A DNA stretch of 64,000 nucleotides from an uncultured Mollicutes bacterium. Its GTDB lineage: Bacteria; Bacillota_I; Bacilli_A; Acholeplasmatales; Anaeroplasmataceae. The DNA is taken from NCBI GenBank assembly GCA_900540705.1, contig UQGR01000004.1, positions 1 through 64,000 of the forward strand, in the 5' to 3' direction. This document shows positions 25,301 to 34,358 of the stretch, piece by piece. The stretch's first letter is position 1; each line of letters starts with the position of its first letter. The notes under the pieces were generated by a model. That model was not told the DNA's origin, made no database searches, and saw only the letters and a program-made list of their open reading frames with translations. Position numbers and translations under genes: made by a program.

Positions 25301-27125
25301 TTGCTATAACTTTACTATTGGTCACTAAATTTACATTATAAGATAAATCCTCTCCAAATTGTAATCCATCTTGCATTAAGGAAGCATAAAGAATAATACT
25401 AGACATATTATCAGCTCCTGGAGAAACCTTAACAACACCATTTTCCACATTGGCCATTGTAGGATTAGAGGTTGTCCAGCTAACCTGAATATCATATTTA
25501 TCAGTGGAAATTGGCAGTTCAAAATCATTAGATAAATTTAATGTTAAATGATTTATTATATACTTGTTAGCATATCTGTACATTTCTACATCAGAAACTC
25601 CCTGAATGGTAACATTATATAAGTTTATCTCTCCTAAATACTCATTATCAAAGGTTAGTGTAGCTGTTAAAGTAACATTCTTGACATCTTCCTTTTTTCT
25701 TTGAATTTGATTGCCATTAATTAAAACGGATTCATCTCCCATACTAACTTTCCATGTTAGTTTTACATCCTCAGAAAGAACATTGGAGGTAATCCCTCTT
25801 GCATCTGCTTCATTGTATTTTCCTGGCAAATATAAATCGGATTCTATAACACCATTATTTAGAATTTGTTTCTTTAAATAAGCTTCAATGGAAGTAGGTT
25901 CTGGTATACTCACTAATCCTTTTGCTGTCAAATTCAATCCATATTCTACAACATAGGATCCTAAAGAAATTCGTGCAACAAGTGTTACGCTCTTATCATA
26001 AGTTGGTTGATTAAATTTGCCATCTCCATCTATTACATTATTGTTTAGAGAAGACCAGCTTACTTTTGCACCATTATACTCAGTAAATAAATAGCTTGAT
26101 GGAATATCAGAACTAAATGACTTATCTCTAAATTTATATTCTATTTCATTAATTACTTCTTGTATTTCTTCTGGATAATCATTTTCTGGTAAAGCTGTTA
26201 CTTTCTTTAAAAAGGTTTTAAACTTTTTATTAGGTAAGGTCACTATGGCTGTAATACTTATATCTGTTCTTTTTTCGGGAATATGGAAAGCTCCTGTAGT
26301 TTCTAAAATAGATGGATGACTAATATTCCAGTTAATTGAAGCCACATCATTTCCCAATTGCATATACAATGGTAATTCAATATCTCCACAAAGAAATTCT
26401 GGAACAATAGCGTCTAAAGAAAGCATAAGAAATTCAAAAAAGTTTTCATCATCCTCTGGGTTAAATGGAAGAATAGAAATAACTTTTGTATAATTTTTTG
26501 TAGCTTTATTTTTTAATGTGATTTTACCTGTAAAGGTTACATCACTACTAGAATCTAAATTCAAACGCTCTCCTTTATTATTCATCAACTGTATATTACT
26601 AGACTCCCATGAAATGGTCGCCTCTCCTTTAATTGAAGAAGGCCCTTCTGTTGGAAGAACTATATTTGAATAAGTCTCATTTGGCAATTGCTCATTTAAC
26701 CACTGTTCTAATTGCTGAAATAAACGATCATTGTCTAACTCATAATGGGCTAGAACCGTTATAGTAAAAGTAGCAAAATTACTTTTAGACGTATCGTGTT
26801 GATTTTTAACATTGACATAGGCAGTTAGTTGTACTTCTGTGTCAATTTCAGGAAAGTTAAATTCTCCCGATGTAGATATTATATCTTCTTTATTGCTTTC
26901 CCATCGAATTGTGCAATCTCCATATTCAGTAGGAAGTTCAAAACTTTCATACCAATCATAAGGTATTTTAGCATCCCCTTCAGGCTTGGTATTTGTTTCT
27001 CCACCTAATAAATAGACACGAACAGCCATAAGTTGTTGGGAGTTATCGATTTCACCATTCGTACAGGAAATAAGCAAAAACAAGCAAGAAAATAAACTAA
27101 ATAATATTAATAATATTTTTTTCAT
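22359..27125 (-). CDS. large lipoprotein with Ig-like, leucine-rich, MucBP-like and InlB-type repeats
   Basis: 1588 residues. A type II signal peptide ends in lipobox LISC (Cys near residue 21). Residues about 40-620 hold five or six atypical Ig-like units with the WxSSN...G pattern (WESSNIQLMNNKG, WSSLNNNVIDGDG). Residues about 650-1190 are SDS22/internalin-type leucine-rich repeats of about 22 residues (LEYLALSNNNIRDITEL-like). A MucBP-like segment with VHHYYMNTNGEYIKGD is near 1340, then an InlB B-repeat-like segment (GYHFLGWLG) near 1450. A terminal beta-rich domain ends the protein. The layout is that of internalin-like adhesins, but membrane-tethered by lipid rather than LPXTG. It lies 14 nt downstream of the small secreted-protein gene and is probably co-transcribed with it. 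Confidence 0.85.
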   Translation of the reverse strand: MKKILLILFSLFSCLFLLISCTNGEIDNSQQLMAVRVYLLGGETNTKPEGDAKIPYDWYESFELPTEYGDCTIRWESNKEDIISTSGEFNFPEIDTEVQLTAYVNVKNQHDTSKSNFATFTITVLAHYELDNDRLFQQLEQWLNEQLPNETYSNIVLPTEGPSSIKGEATISWESSNIQLMNNKGERLNLDSSSDVTFTGKITLKNKATKNYTKVISILPFNPEDDENFFEFLMLSLDAIVPEFLCGDIELPLYMQLGNDVASINWNISHPSILETTGAFHIPEKRTDISITAIVTLPNKKFKTFLKKVTALPENDYPEEIQEVINEIEYKFRDKSFSSDIPSSYLFTEYNGAKVSWSSLNNNVIDGDGKFNQPTYDKSVTLVARISLGSYVVEYGLNLTAKGLVSIPEPTSIEAYLKKQILNNGVIESDLYLPGKYNEADARGITSNVLSEDVKLTWKVSMGDESVLINGNQIQRKKEDVKNVTLTATLTFDNEYLGEINLYNVTIQGVSDVEMYRYANKYIINHLTLNLSNDFELPISTDKYDIQVSWTTSNPTMANVENGVVKVSPGADNMSSIILYASLMQDGLQFGEDLSYNVNLVTNSKVIAKLNEYSENIPDETLRRYMVSRFGTFNVLTVDSFKSTNMKDDKWYTLDLSYNPNAQIDGKGINKKLTSLKGIGYLTTLRKLNITGQDLLPNLAEVAPLKNLEVFIARNCGVGLNDGGVNPFNQLTNLSILDLSNNNITTTNILGNHYYNKLQYLYLDNNSISSVENLRFAENIEYLALSNNNIRDITELANLKKLKYLSLDNNKINDISSLSVSLTLEVINLSCQNADFRDASALESLINLRKLNISNNAIDSLEFIRDMKKLEVLDASSNNISAGAYVLNGIVSLRKLILNDNNLTGNTKFITNLVNLKVLQLSNNNFSNTNFSLDVKGLKSLEVLEISSYNSNFIIEKLDFLSEMPNLIHLEIPDAKIPQTYTVNSASNQTEVDNVEMLSKCENLMYLNISGNAFTNLSKLSKLGNSLKELVIDNLNLTEEGQKGEDGNHILRSFHLDVLSASNCNLTKLREDGVSYFVDYSNGLWYLNLSNNKFSEEIDINDFSNTSRYKNLKYLIINNDKNAPKVVNAHNLKKFENLEALGLKNSDVIVNGELLLPKGLTYINFAGVKNIYNRETLNYLYNNFIDAQVYLDPNSNLPGFNPDTEIKSIASCLNLPPIGLKNEFKGNIDQSNYTFDLSQFISEACGYEPLSVELDNSLFEIITENGKQIIYITKENRDKFLSENQGDVTIPMIVSFDIYDQDDIPSNSVQTILMINADALVGYTVHHYYMNTNGEYIKGDTSYAYYEKYTSKKNEHATVTGALISRVGFSNPEEKSIVLQEDENLNVIEYYYPRNKYAMTFKQNNGQDDRVEYFYYQEGIIYPEITANGYHFLGWLGAIETMPANNVSCEALWERTSTDVVHRDGTNIRVTDKDKVYQEVNPNLNIELLKSLGYTKLTISITFDCQEVNDGYQDLWIYTPGDRQLDSATVEHGKGYKDTSWWAHTVSFTINISDVSSTGLFKIRWGAHGGMGDDWNLGRTTYKITAIQ

Positions 27126-27139
27126 TTTTTAGAGCCTCC

Positions 27140-27994
27140 CTAGAATAACCCGTTTTTTATTATGGAATTTATAAGATTTTCAGGACTTAAATAATTACCC
27201 ATAAAATCTTCTACGACAACCTTTTCGCCTGTTCTCCAATGCTCTATATAACCGTTTGCCCATCTTCTACATACACCACTCATTAAATTTAAGAAGAAAT
27301 ACCCTTCACCGCAGAGTTTATAATCTGTTGTATATGTTCTTACAAGAATTGCCATTTCAACATCATACTTAACTATTTGCCATGGCACTATAGTTCCATT
27401 AACTTCTGGTATAGCATTAAATGTTCTTGAAAATGTTTGACCTTTTCCTGTTTGCATAAGCTGGGACGAACCAAATTCTAGTGTAATGGCTTCTTCAATA
27501 AGGAATCCAAATTTGGTTTCTGAACTTACTTTTTCTTCAAATCCTAATGAAAAACTATTTTCAACACTATACTCTACAGATATAGAATTAGCTGTTGTAT
27601 ATTGATCTAATCCAGTAATAGTTTGAGTTTGGCCTGCAATATTTCCAGCCTCTCCCTTCGTTGTCATTTTTAAACCACTTATTTTCATAACCGTAGCCAT
27701 GTCTGTATCCTGTGGCATAAAAAAATTAAAAATTAAATCCCCGGCAGTTTGTATTCTTGGATTTTCCATATCAAATCCAACATATTCATACCACTGCTTT
27801 TGATGTTCCTCAATATTTGGAGCATCAAATTCATTTTCTAAATAATCTTCTCCTAATTCTGGCTTTGGAACTTCTTCTGACTTATTTTCCTCAGTAAAAT
27901 TAGGAAAAGCGTCCTTTTGATTAGCAAGACAAATGCCTGTAATCGTAAAAGAACATACTACAATAATAAAAACTAAAAAAACAATCTTTTTCAT
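27140..27994 (-). CDS. secreted protein of unknown function, possibly beta-pore-toxin-like
   Basis: 284 residues with a Sec signal peptide (about 1-26, IVVCSFTITGICLANQ). The core (about 100-220) is rich in alternating polar and hydrophobic residues, for example SISVEYSVENSFSLGFEEKV and GKGQTFSRTFNAIPEVNG, followed by VEMAILVRTYTTDYKLCGEG. This pattern recalls aerolysin/ETX-MTX2 pore-forming folds, but I see no diagnostic motif and the call is tentative. It is first in an operon with the large LRR lipoprotein, has SD GAGAGG, and is preceded by a promoter at 28127-28156 with a leader of about 125 nt. Alternatives are a structural secreted protein or a host-binding factor. Confidence 0.6.
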   Translation of the reverse strand: MKKIVFLVFIIVVCSFTITGICLANQKDAFPNFTEENKSEEVPKPELGEDYLENEFDAPNIEEHQKQWYEYVGFDMENPRIQTAGDLIFNFFMPQDTDMATVMKISGLKMTTKGEAGNIAGQTQTITGLDQYTTANSISVEYSVENSFSLGFEEKVSSETKFGFLIEEAITLEFGSSQLMQTGKGQTFSRTFNAIPEVNGTIVPWQIVKYDVEMAILVRTYTTDYKLCGEGYFFLNLMSGVCRRWANGYIEHWRTGEKVVVEDFMGNYLSPENLINSIIKNGLF

Positions 27995-28354
27995 ATTACT
28001 ACCTCTCTTATAATTTTTTCTATTTAGTTTTTTAAAAAAGTGAACGATTCTTTGTAATCTTTGAATTCCATCTCCCCCTTAAATTAAAGTAAATTTATAA
28101 CATTAAGAATAGTTTTATCTAATTTAATTATATTTTGTAAAATCCTGTAAAGTCAAAGAAAATCGTGTCAAAAGTTTCGACATAATTTTCATAATAAAAG
28201 AATAGAAAAGGGCAGCGATTATATAACTACCCTCATAGTATTAACAAACTACGGATTTTAAAAATAAGTGTTTGTACCTTTGAATTTTTTTACTCAAAAA
28301 TATGTATTTTACACATCAAAAAAGCCAGAAAAATATGCATTTCTTTTATTTTAA
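27995..28354. other. intergenic region: long leader and AT-rich spacer
   Basis: The left part is the predicted leader of the secreted-protein mRNA. It includes a G5 run next to an ATG that would encode only 15 codons, which I do not call as a gene. The minus promoter at 28127-28156 is listed separately. Between about 28160 and 28354 I see only AT-rich sequence with no ORF or strong hairpin. Confidence 0.5.
28127..28156 (-). promoter_or_regulatory. promoter of the secreted protein / LRR lipoprotein operon
   Basis: On the minus strand TTGACT (28156-28151) and TATAAT (28132-28127) have an 18-bp spacer. The expected start is near 28120. Confidence 0.65.
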
Positions 28355-28388
28355 AGAAAAAAGCTTGTCATAAATAACTGACAAGCCT
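28355..28388 (-). terminator. terminator of polysaccharide operon 2
   Basis: GCTTGTCA (28363-28370) pairs with TGACAAGC (28379-28386). On the minus strand the stem is followed by six T residues. It lies 65 nt beyond the metallophosphoesterase stop. Confidence 0.8.
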
Positions 28389-28453
28389 CAAGATATTATT
28401 AATTTTTATCCTATAAAATATTTAATAGATGGACTAAAAATAACAATAAGCAA

Positions 28454-29584
28454 TTAATATACAAACCAAGTGTCTTTGCCTATCCCTATTCTTTGCGTAT
28501 ATACCATAGTCTGTTTTACAGAGACAACATCAAACAAGTAGTATTCTTCAGTATATTCTCGCTCCATATATCTTTGGAGTCCTTTCTTGGTCTGTTTAGC
28601 ACTTAATTCCTCGGTTTCTATTTTTGCAGAGCCTACTCGCATTACTTGACAATCTATTTCATTACTGTAAAACACACTATCTGCATGCAAATGTCCACAA
28701 AGATAGGCAACGACTTTAGACTGATAATCCATAAAATTACAAGTAAAGTTTTCACCTTCATACATCGTATGATTACTTAAAGATTTTAAAAGAGAGAACA
28801 AAGCTTTAAGATTATTTGATTTTCGGTAGTTACATTCACTTTGATAATCATGAGCAAGAAAAAGATAATTGATATTTGGATTATTTAATGCCTTTTCCTT
28901 TAGCCACAGCAATTGTTTTTCCGTATATCCCATATCTAATCTGCCACTATAAATTAATTTATTTTCTTCATTTAATTTATATTCATAATCCGTAGAGTTT
29001 AAACAGACCACTCTCGTGTTCTTTTTAGGAAAATCAATATAAAAATAATTATCCTGGTATCCACTGATATATTTCTCATAATATTTCATCGTATGATTAT
29101 AAAACTCTTCTGGTGATAAAATATATTCAGGGTTCCGGTCATAATAAGAATCTCTTTCATAGTAGTAACAATAGCTATTATCATCATGGTTCCCTTTTAA
29201 TATTAAAACTGGAATCTCTAAATCCTTAAAAAATAAAGACACAGAATCTAATAAGGCATACGCATCTTCTTTTCCCGTCATTACCATGCCATTATAGATA
29301 TCTCCGCCAATTGCTATAAAATCTAATTCATTTTCCGTAGCCAACTTTTTAATTAGTTCTAATTGCTCAAAAATGAAAGCATAATCTTCTGCCGATGTAT
29401 CCATATGCAAATCGGTAATAAATATAAAATTCAAGGCATCCTGTTCTAAGCTAACCTTATACTCTATCTTCTTTGGTTCAGGGTCTTCCTTCTTCAATGT
29501 AAAATATAAGGTAATCCCAATTCCAACGATTAGAATAAGACTTATTCCTGCAATACTGCATATTTTCTTCCAAAGCCTACTCAT
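28454..29584 (-). CDS. membrane-anchored calcineurin-like metallophosphoesterase
   Basis: 376 residues. One N-terminal transmembrane helix (about 10-32) leaves the catalytic domain outside. Metal-binding motifs appear in order: DLHMD near 58, GGDIYNG near 95, KGNHDD near 135, AHDY near 255 and GHLHAD near 300. All residues of the dinuclear metal site seem present, so it should hydrolyse a phosphoester. Its position as the last gene of the polysaccharide operon, with only 40 nt to the flippase, suggests action on a glycan or lipid phosphate at the cell surface. The substrate is unknown. SD GAGGTGG lies about 7 nt upstream. Confidence 0.85.
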   Translation of the reverse strand: MSRLWKKICSIAGISLILIVGIGITLYFTLKKEDPEPKKIEYKVSLEQDALNFIFITDLHMDTSAEDYAFIFEQLELIKKLATENELDFIAIGGDIYNGMVMTGKEDAYALLDSVSLFFKDLEIPVLILKGNHDDNSYCYYYERDSYYDRNPEYILSPEEFYNHTMKYYEKYISGYQDNYFYIDFPKKNTRVVCLNSTDYEYKLNEENKLIYSGRLDMGYTEKQLLWLKEKALNNPNINYLFLAHDYQSECNYRKSNNLKALFSLLKSLSNHTMYEGENFTCNFMDYQSKVVAYLCGHLHADSVFYSNEIDCQVMRVGSAKIETEELSAKQTKKGLQRYMEREYTEEYYLFDVVSVKQTMVYTQRIGIGKDTWFVY

Positions 29585-29624
29585 TGTTTTTCCACCTCAG
29601 ATAATCATACATTTTATATATTTT

Positions 29625-31178
29625 CTATGAATTAGTTTTAATTTTTTTTCTTTTGAAAATTTTTCTTATAAATCCATATAAGAATTGCTCCTTTAAAATT
29701 AAAAGCATAACACCATAAATGACTATACCACAGCCTACAATGATTAAGGAGTTCAAAATACTAGATTCTAAATACTTACCTAAAAACCATGCAGGAATAA
29801 ACATAACTATACCTGAAAGAAGATATTTCCAGGAACATAGAATGATTTTCTTTAAGCTGATTTGCTTGGAAACCATAATCCCCATCGTTATAGTCACAAT
29901 ACATTCTGCAATGATAGAAGCTATAGCGGCACCGAAGGACCAATAGAATGGAATTAAAATACAATTTAAGATAAGATTTAAAACTGCCCCTAAAAGTAAC
30001 GCGATGGTAAAGCTTTTATCATGACCTGAGGGAACTAGATACTGTAAACCAAAAATATTACTAAAGCCAATCAGCAGAATCAATACACTGAATATAGAAA
30101 TTAGAGGTATACATTTTTCATATCCCTCACCATAAAACCAAGGAACAAAATTGGAGGCCGTGGCGATTAGACCTAAAACCATTGGAACTCCAACCAACCA
30201 GACCAGCCTAGAGGAGGTATAAATATTTTGTCTAACCTTATCTAAATTTCCTTGTGATATTTCATAGCTATTTCTTGGAATCATTACACTACCAAAACAA
30301 GTGATAATAGTCATTGCCATTTTAACTAGCTTTTCCGATTGTTCATACAGTCCATTTTCCAAATCAGATATACGTTTAACTACTTCTTTTCCATTCTCTA
30401 TGACAGTATAGGTATCAGGGATTAAAACACCAATTAAGGTTCGATCCAAAACCGTATAGATTGAAGTAGCAATTGTTGGAATAAAAAGCTTTAAGGTCCC
30501 TTTCAAATGCTTAAATGGACGCAAAGACTTGATGGGTATTCTTACCAATAGCTTAGGCAAATATCCCCACATAGATAAGTTGCTGACGATAAGCATAGCT
30601 GCATTAATAAGTGCATAAATCCAAACGTCCTGTTCGTTTTTAACAAAGATAAAGATACAGGCAATGGAGATTGCTTTTATTATGACATTACGAAGTACTA
30701 GCTTTCCAAACTCTTCATTGCCTTGAAAAAAGAAGGAAATATCAAAAGCGATGGCGAAGATATTTATTGAAAACACCCACATCAACAAGGTATATTTATC
30801 ATAAACCTGAAATAGACACAACATGATGTTCAGCAATAAGGCTATACCCACTGAAACAAGTCTACACAAATTAATTTCCCAAAATATTCTACTTTGATTT
30901 TCCTTTTGATTTTGATATTTAGCAATTTCTCTTTGAGCATAATATCCAAAGCCCAGAGAACCAAATATCGTAAAATAGGTAATTAAGGAGTAGGAAAAGC
31001 TATACTCTCCAACTCCTTCTGGTGATAAAACTCTTGATATATAAGGTGTAACAATTAAAGGAACCAAAACTAAGAATAGCTGGTAGATCACATTATAGAT
31101 ATAATTCTTTTTTACACTTTTTCTTTTCTTAGGTTCAGGAGAAGCTGGAGCCTGCTGGATTGATTCTTGACCTTCCAT
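29625..31178 (-). CDS. Wzx-type polysaccharide flippase
   Basis: 517 residues with about 12-14 transmembrane segments and MOP-superfamily features: an early NYIYNVIYQLFLVLVPLIVT helix and SPEGVGEYSFSYS after it. It would move undecaprenyl-linked repeat units across the membrane. The N-terminus has an extra charged, Pro-rich 20-residue stretch (PASPEPKKRKSVKK). The start overlaps the glf stop by 1 nt (TAATG) with SD GGAGG. A second, distinct flippase lies at 43187-44686, so the two operons may make different glycans or one flippase may be accessory. Confidence 0.9.
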   Translation of the reverse strand: MEGQESIQQAPASPEPKKRKSVKKNYIYNVIYQLFLVLVPLIVTPYISRVLSPEGVGEYSFSYSLITYFTIFGSLGFGYYAQREIAKYQNQKENQSRIFWEINLCRLVSVGIALLLNIMLCLFQVYDKYTLLMWVFSINIFAIAFDISFFFQGNEEFGKLVLRNVIIKAISIACIFIFVKNEQDVWIYALINAAMLIVSNLSMWGYLPKLLVRIPIKSLRPFKHLKGTLKLFIPTIATSIYTVLDRTLIGVLIPDTYTVIENGKEVVKRISDLENGLYEQSEKLVKMAMTIITCFGSVMIPRNSYEISQGNLDKVRQNIYTSSRLVWLVGVPMVLGLIATASNFVPWFYGEGYEKCIPLISIFSVLILLIGFSNIFGLQYLVPSGHDKSFTIALLLGAVLNLILNCILIPFYWSFGAAIASIIAECIVTITMGIMVSKQISLKKIILCSWKYLLSGIVMFIPAWFLGKYLESSILNSLIIVGCGIVIYGVMLLILKEQFLYGFIRKIFKRKKIKTNS

Positions 31179-32275
31179 TAAGCTTCCTCCTCTAGCATCC
31201 TAAGAGCAGCCTCAATTACATCATCCATATCCATATACTGATATTGTCCTAAACGTCCTCCAAAGATGACATTAGGAATTTCCTTTGTCTTCTCCTTATA
31301 TTTTTTATATAAACTCATATTCTTTTCATCATTGATTGGATAATAAGGTTCAACCCCTAGCTTCCAAGCAGAGGAATATTCTTTAGAAATAACTGTTTTA
31401 TCCTGAGTTCCAAACTCAAAATGCTTATGCTCTATAATTCTTGTATAAGGAATTTCATATTCTGTATAGTTGATTACTGCATTACCTTGATAGTTTGAAC
31501 AATCTAAAACCTCAGTTTCAAAACGAACACTTCTATATTCTAAAGTTCCATAACAATATTCAAAAAATTGATCAATTGGACCAGTATAGATTATTCTCTT
31601 CGCCTGAGCCTCCAACTCCTTACGATGCTCAAAAAAATCAACATTCAGCTGAACCTCAACTCCCTTTAGCATATTTTGAATAAGCTGGGTATACCCTCCA
31701 ATGGGAATTCCCTGATAGCGATCATTAAAATAATTATTGTCAAAGGTAAAGCGTACAGGCAATCTCTTAATAATAAATGCTGGTAGCTCAGTACAAGGTC
31801 TTCCCCATTGCTTGGCAGTATACCCTTTAATTAGCTTTTCGTAAATGGTTTTGCCAACTAGGTTTATGGCCTGCTCCTCTAGATTTTTAGGTTCCTCCTT
31901 ATAACAATCCTTACGCTCCTCCTCAATTCTTTGTTTGGCCTGTTCAGGAGTAAAAACATCTGGCCAAAGCTTTGTAAAGGTATTCATGTTAAATGGTAGG
32001 TTATAGCACTCATCCTTATATCTTGCAACAGGACAATTGATATAATTATTAAACTCTGCAAATTGATTTACATAGTTCCAAATCACTGGATTGGAGGTAT
32101 GAAAAATGTGAGCTCCATACTTATGCACCTGAATGCCCTCCATATCTTCTGTATAAATATTTCCAGCAATATGGTTTCTCTTATCTATAACAAGACACTT
32201 ATATCCTTTTTTATTCAATTCATATGCACAAACTGCGCCATATAATCCTGCTCCTACAATTAAGTAATCTACCAT
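31178..32275 (-). CDS. glf: UDP-galactopyranose mutase
   Basis: 365 residues. ATG at 32275 is chosen because GAGGTGAT precedes it and the family start is MVDYLIVGAGLYG; an upstream extension to 32386 is not supported. The FAD-binding GxGxxG occurs at residues 7-12, then IDKRNHIAGN and YGAHIFHTS, which contact flavin and substrate. RFTFDNNYFNDRYQGIP and the late FGGRLGQYQYMDMDD segment are also typical. It interconverts UDP-galactopyranose and UDP-galactofuranose, so the glycan made here probably contains galactofuranose. It sits between a DUF4422 glycosyltransferase and a flippase in the same operon. Confidence 0.95.
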   Translation of the reverse strand: MVDYLIVGAGLYGAVCAYELNKKGYKCLVIDKRNHIAGNIYTEDMEGIQVHKYGAHIFHTSNPVIWNYVNQFAEFNNYINCPVARYKDECYNLPFNMNTFTKLWPDVFTPEQAKQRIEEERKDCYKEEPKNLEEQAINLVGKTIYEKLIKGYTAKQWGRPCTELPAFIIKRLPVRFTFDNNYFNDRYQGIPIGGYTQLIQNMLKGVEVQLNVDFFEHRKELEAQAKRIIYTGPIDQFFEYCYGTLEYRSVRFETEVLDCSNYQGNAVINYTEYEIPYTRIIEHKHFEFGTQDKTVISKEYSSAWKLGVEPYYPINDEKNMSLYKKYKEKTKEIPNVIFGGRLGQYQYMDMDDVIEAALRMLEEEA

Positions 32276-32279
32276 TGTA

Positions 32280-33020
32280 TCACCTCTTAAATCTACTGAA
32301 AATAAATTTAATATTATTTTTAAAATTCCCTTTCCATCTGGAATAAGCCGAACTATCCGAACGATAGACTGGATACTCCTTAACATTTAAATTTCTATAT
32401 AAAACAAAAATATTTAATAACCGTTCAGACATAAATCCAAATATACGCTTTTGATAGTCTGGATAAGAACTAATATCAATTCGTTTTTCTACCTCAAATA
32501 ATATATCAAATAGCCAAGAACAATACTCCTTAAAGATGGCCTCGCTGGTTATCATCATATTATAATAATAGGTTTGATAGGAATTGAAATAGGAATCAAA
32601 GGTTTTCTCCATTTCTGGATATTTTTCTATAATGACCTTTTTTAACGTTTGCAAATCCTTCTCATATCCACATGCTAGATAATGCTTTGCATTTGATTCT
32701 CGAAGATATGCTTTTTTAGGAAGAATTATATCATGATTTTGCAAAGCCTTATCTATTATTTTTTTAGATAGTAATTTATTGCCTTTATAAAAAAACCTTC
32801 TGTAATGAACTAGACCCATAATGTCTTCTGCTTGGTTCTTCCAAATCCAGTATAAGCCAGTTAGTTCACAGAAACAATAATTCTTAGAGGAAATAGACTC
32901 CTCTATTTGATCAGAATACATGCCATCCTCTGTTCCATTATAAGCTCCTACAGAAAGTAGTTTATATTCAGGTGGAAGATTTAAATCAATTTTTTTATGC
33001 GTGATTACGTAAATTTTCAT
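32280..33020 (-). CDS. DUF4422-family glycosyltransferase
   Basis: 246 residues from ATG 33020 (MKIYVITHKK), preferred over GTG 33035 because GGTGG lies 10 nt upstream. The family pattern is clear: MKIYVITHKK, YSDQIEESISSKNYCFCELTGLYW in outline, and GLVHYRRFF, with AYLRESNAKHYLACGYE later. DUF4422 proteins are putative glycosyltransferases of capsule and exopolysaccharide loci. Since glf is the next gene, galactofuranosyl transfer is possible but unproven. The start overlaps the end of the polymerase-like gene by 26 nt. Confidence 0.82.
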   Translation of the reverse strand: MKIYVITHKKIDLNLPPEYKLLSVGAYNGTEDGMYSDQIEESISSKNYCFCELTGLYWIWKNQAEDIMGLVHYRRFFYKGNKLLSKKIIDKALQNHDIILPKKAYLRESNAKHYLACGYEKDLQTLKKVIIEKYPEMEKTFDSYFNSYQTYYYNMMITSEAIFKEYCSWLFDILFEVEKRIDISSYPDYQKRIFGFMSERLLNIFVLYRNLNVKEYPVYRSDSSAYSRWKGNFKNNIKFIFSRFKR

Positions 33021-34323
33021 TTGACCATTCACCACCCTTTTTTACACAAATTAAAATAAATAATACAATAAAGATAAAGCTATCAATCTTCAAATAACTT
33101 AAAGAAAATATAGAAATGATAAAGAACGCTATCAAAACAAATTTAGAATAGGTAAAGGAAGACGTTTTTGGATACTTGCTGAAGATATAAATTAAAAATA
33201 AGACATAGAAAAGACCAACAAAAATACCAAAGGTCATCAATACATCGATGTATGTATTATGAGCAACCATCGCACTACTCTGACTATATTGTATCATATA
33301 AACATAGTTATAATCTAGGCTTCTACCAAACAAGAATGTCTGTGTCTCGCTAAATAACTTATGCATAAAGGTAGACTGCAAATAGTCTCTTCCTGTCGTA
33401 AGTGTTGTTGTACCCAGTCTAAATATATATTTATCTAATATAGTCCCCATCAGCCCAGAAACAGACAAAAATACTATCGCAGCAATACCTACACCAATAC
33501 CTAAAATTACCTTTTCAAAGCGTATTTTTCTTTGTAGAAAAACAAGGTCATAAAAGTATTTAAGCAGGTATAATCCCAAGCATCCAAAAACCATAAGGAT
33601 ATACATTTTAGAGATGGATAAAATTCCCATTGCGAAAACAGAAACCATAAAGAACCATTTTCTCTTTGAGTTAAATAAAATAGGGGCAGCTAAAATTAAG
33701 GACAAGGCAAATATACTATAATAGTTAGGATCTCTACTCATTCCCACAAAACGATAGGCTGTCGGAATATGAAATCCCCACTTCATTAATACACTGACTC
33801 CACATAAAAATACACTAAAGACAAAGCCAGTATAAAAGTAATAATATATCTTTTTTATGCTGATTTCTGAAAAAATAGAAATCGTCAAAAATAATATAAG
33901 ATACGTTATCCAAATATTAAAGTTTCCCAAATAAGACAAAGAAAATAAATTATTAATCATTGCGTTCAAGCAATCATATAAAAACAAGAATAGGATACCA
34001 AATAAAATAATAGGATACTTTATTTTGATTCTATGCGTGAAAATATAAAAGATAAGCTTTATAAATAAGACTATAATTGCAAAATTAAAGAAATATTTAA
34101 ATCCGAGATTGTCAAACACTCCCATTAGTGGTAGAGAGAAAAAGACAAGACTATAGGAAACTGGAAGTTTAGATGCAAAAATAAGTACATAAAATAAAAC
34201 CAAGCTTCCCATCATGATAAACCGATTATTACTTATGAAAGCAAGTAAAATTGCAAAGATAACGAATGCGTTCATCCAAAAGGTTTTTTTATTTTTAGAT
34301 ATTAAATTCAGGATAGTCTTCAC
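32995..34323 (-). CDS. Wzy/O-antigen polymerase-like membrane protein
   Basis: 442 residues with about 11-12 transmembrane helices and a central extracytoplasmic loop around 290-350 (GTTTLTTGRDYLQSTF, AHNTYIDVLMTFGIF). The AHNTYID motif in that loop is characteristic of Wzy/WaaL-type enzymes, which polymerise or ligate lipid-linked glycans. Translation starts at GTG 34323 with GGAG 8 nt upstream. It lies in polysaccharide operon 2 next to glycosyltransferase and flippase genes, so polymerase is the likely role. Confidence 0.85.
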   Translation of the reverse strand: MKTILNLISKNKKTFWMNAFVIFAILLAFISNNRFIMMGSLVLFYVLIFASKLPVSYSLVFFSLPLMGVFDNLGFKYFFNFAIIVLFIKLIFYIFTHRIKIKYPIILFGILFLFLYDCLNAMINNLFSLSYLGNFNIWITYLILFLTISIFSEISIKKIYYYFYTGFVFSVFLCGVSVLMKWGFHIPTAYRFVGMSRDPNYYSIFALSLILAAPILFNSKRKWFFMVSVFAMGILSISKMYILMVFGCLGLYLLKYFYDLVFLQRKIRFEKVILGIGVGIAAIVFLSVSGLMGTILDKYIFRLGTTTLTTGRDYLQSTFMHKLFSETQTFLFGRSLDYNYVYMIQYSQSSAMVAHNTYIDVLMTFGIFVGLFYVLFLIYIFSKYPKTSSFTYSKFVLIAFFIISIFSLSYLKIDSFIFIVLFILICVKKGGEWSNENLRNHA

Positions 34324-34358
34324 ATCAATACTCCTTTCATAAAAATTTTAAAACAATA

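Noticed and set aside
28030..28085. 15-codon ORF after a G5 run in the secreted-protein leader
   Set aside because: The G-rich stretch is only 2 nt from the ATG and the peptide has no recognisable feature. Too weak to call.
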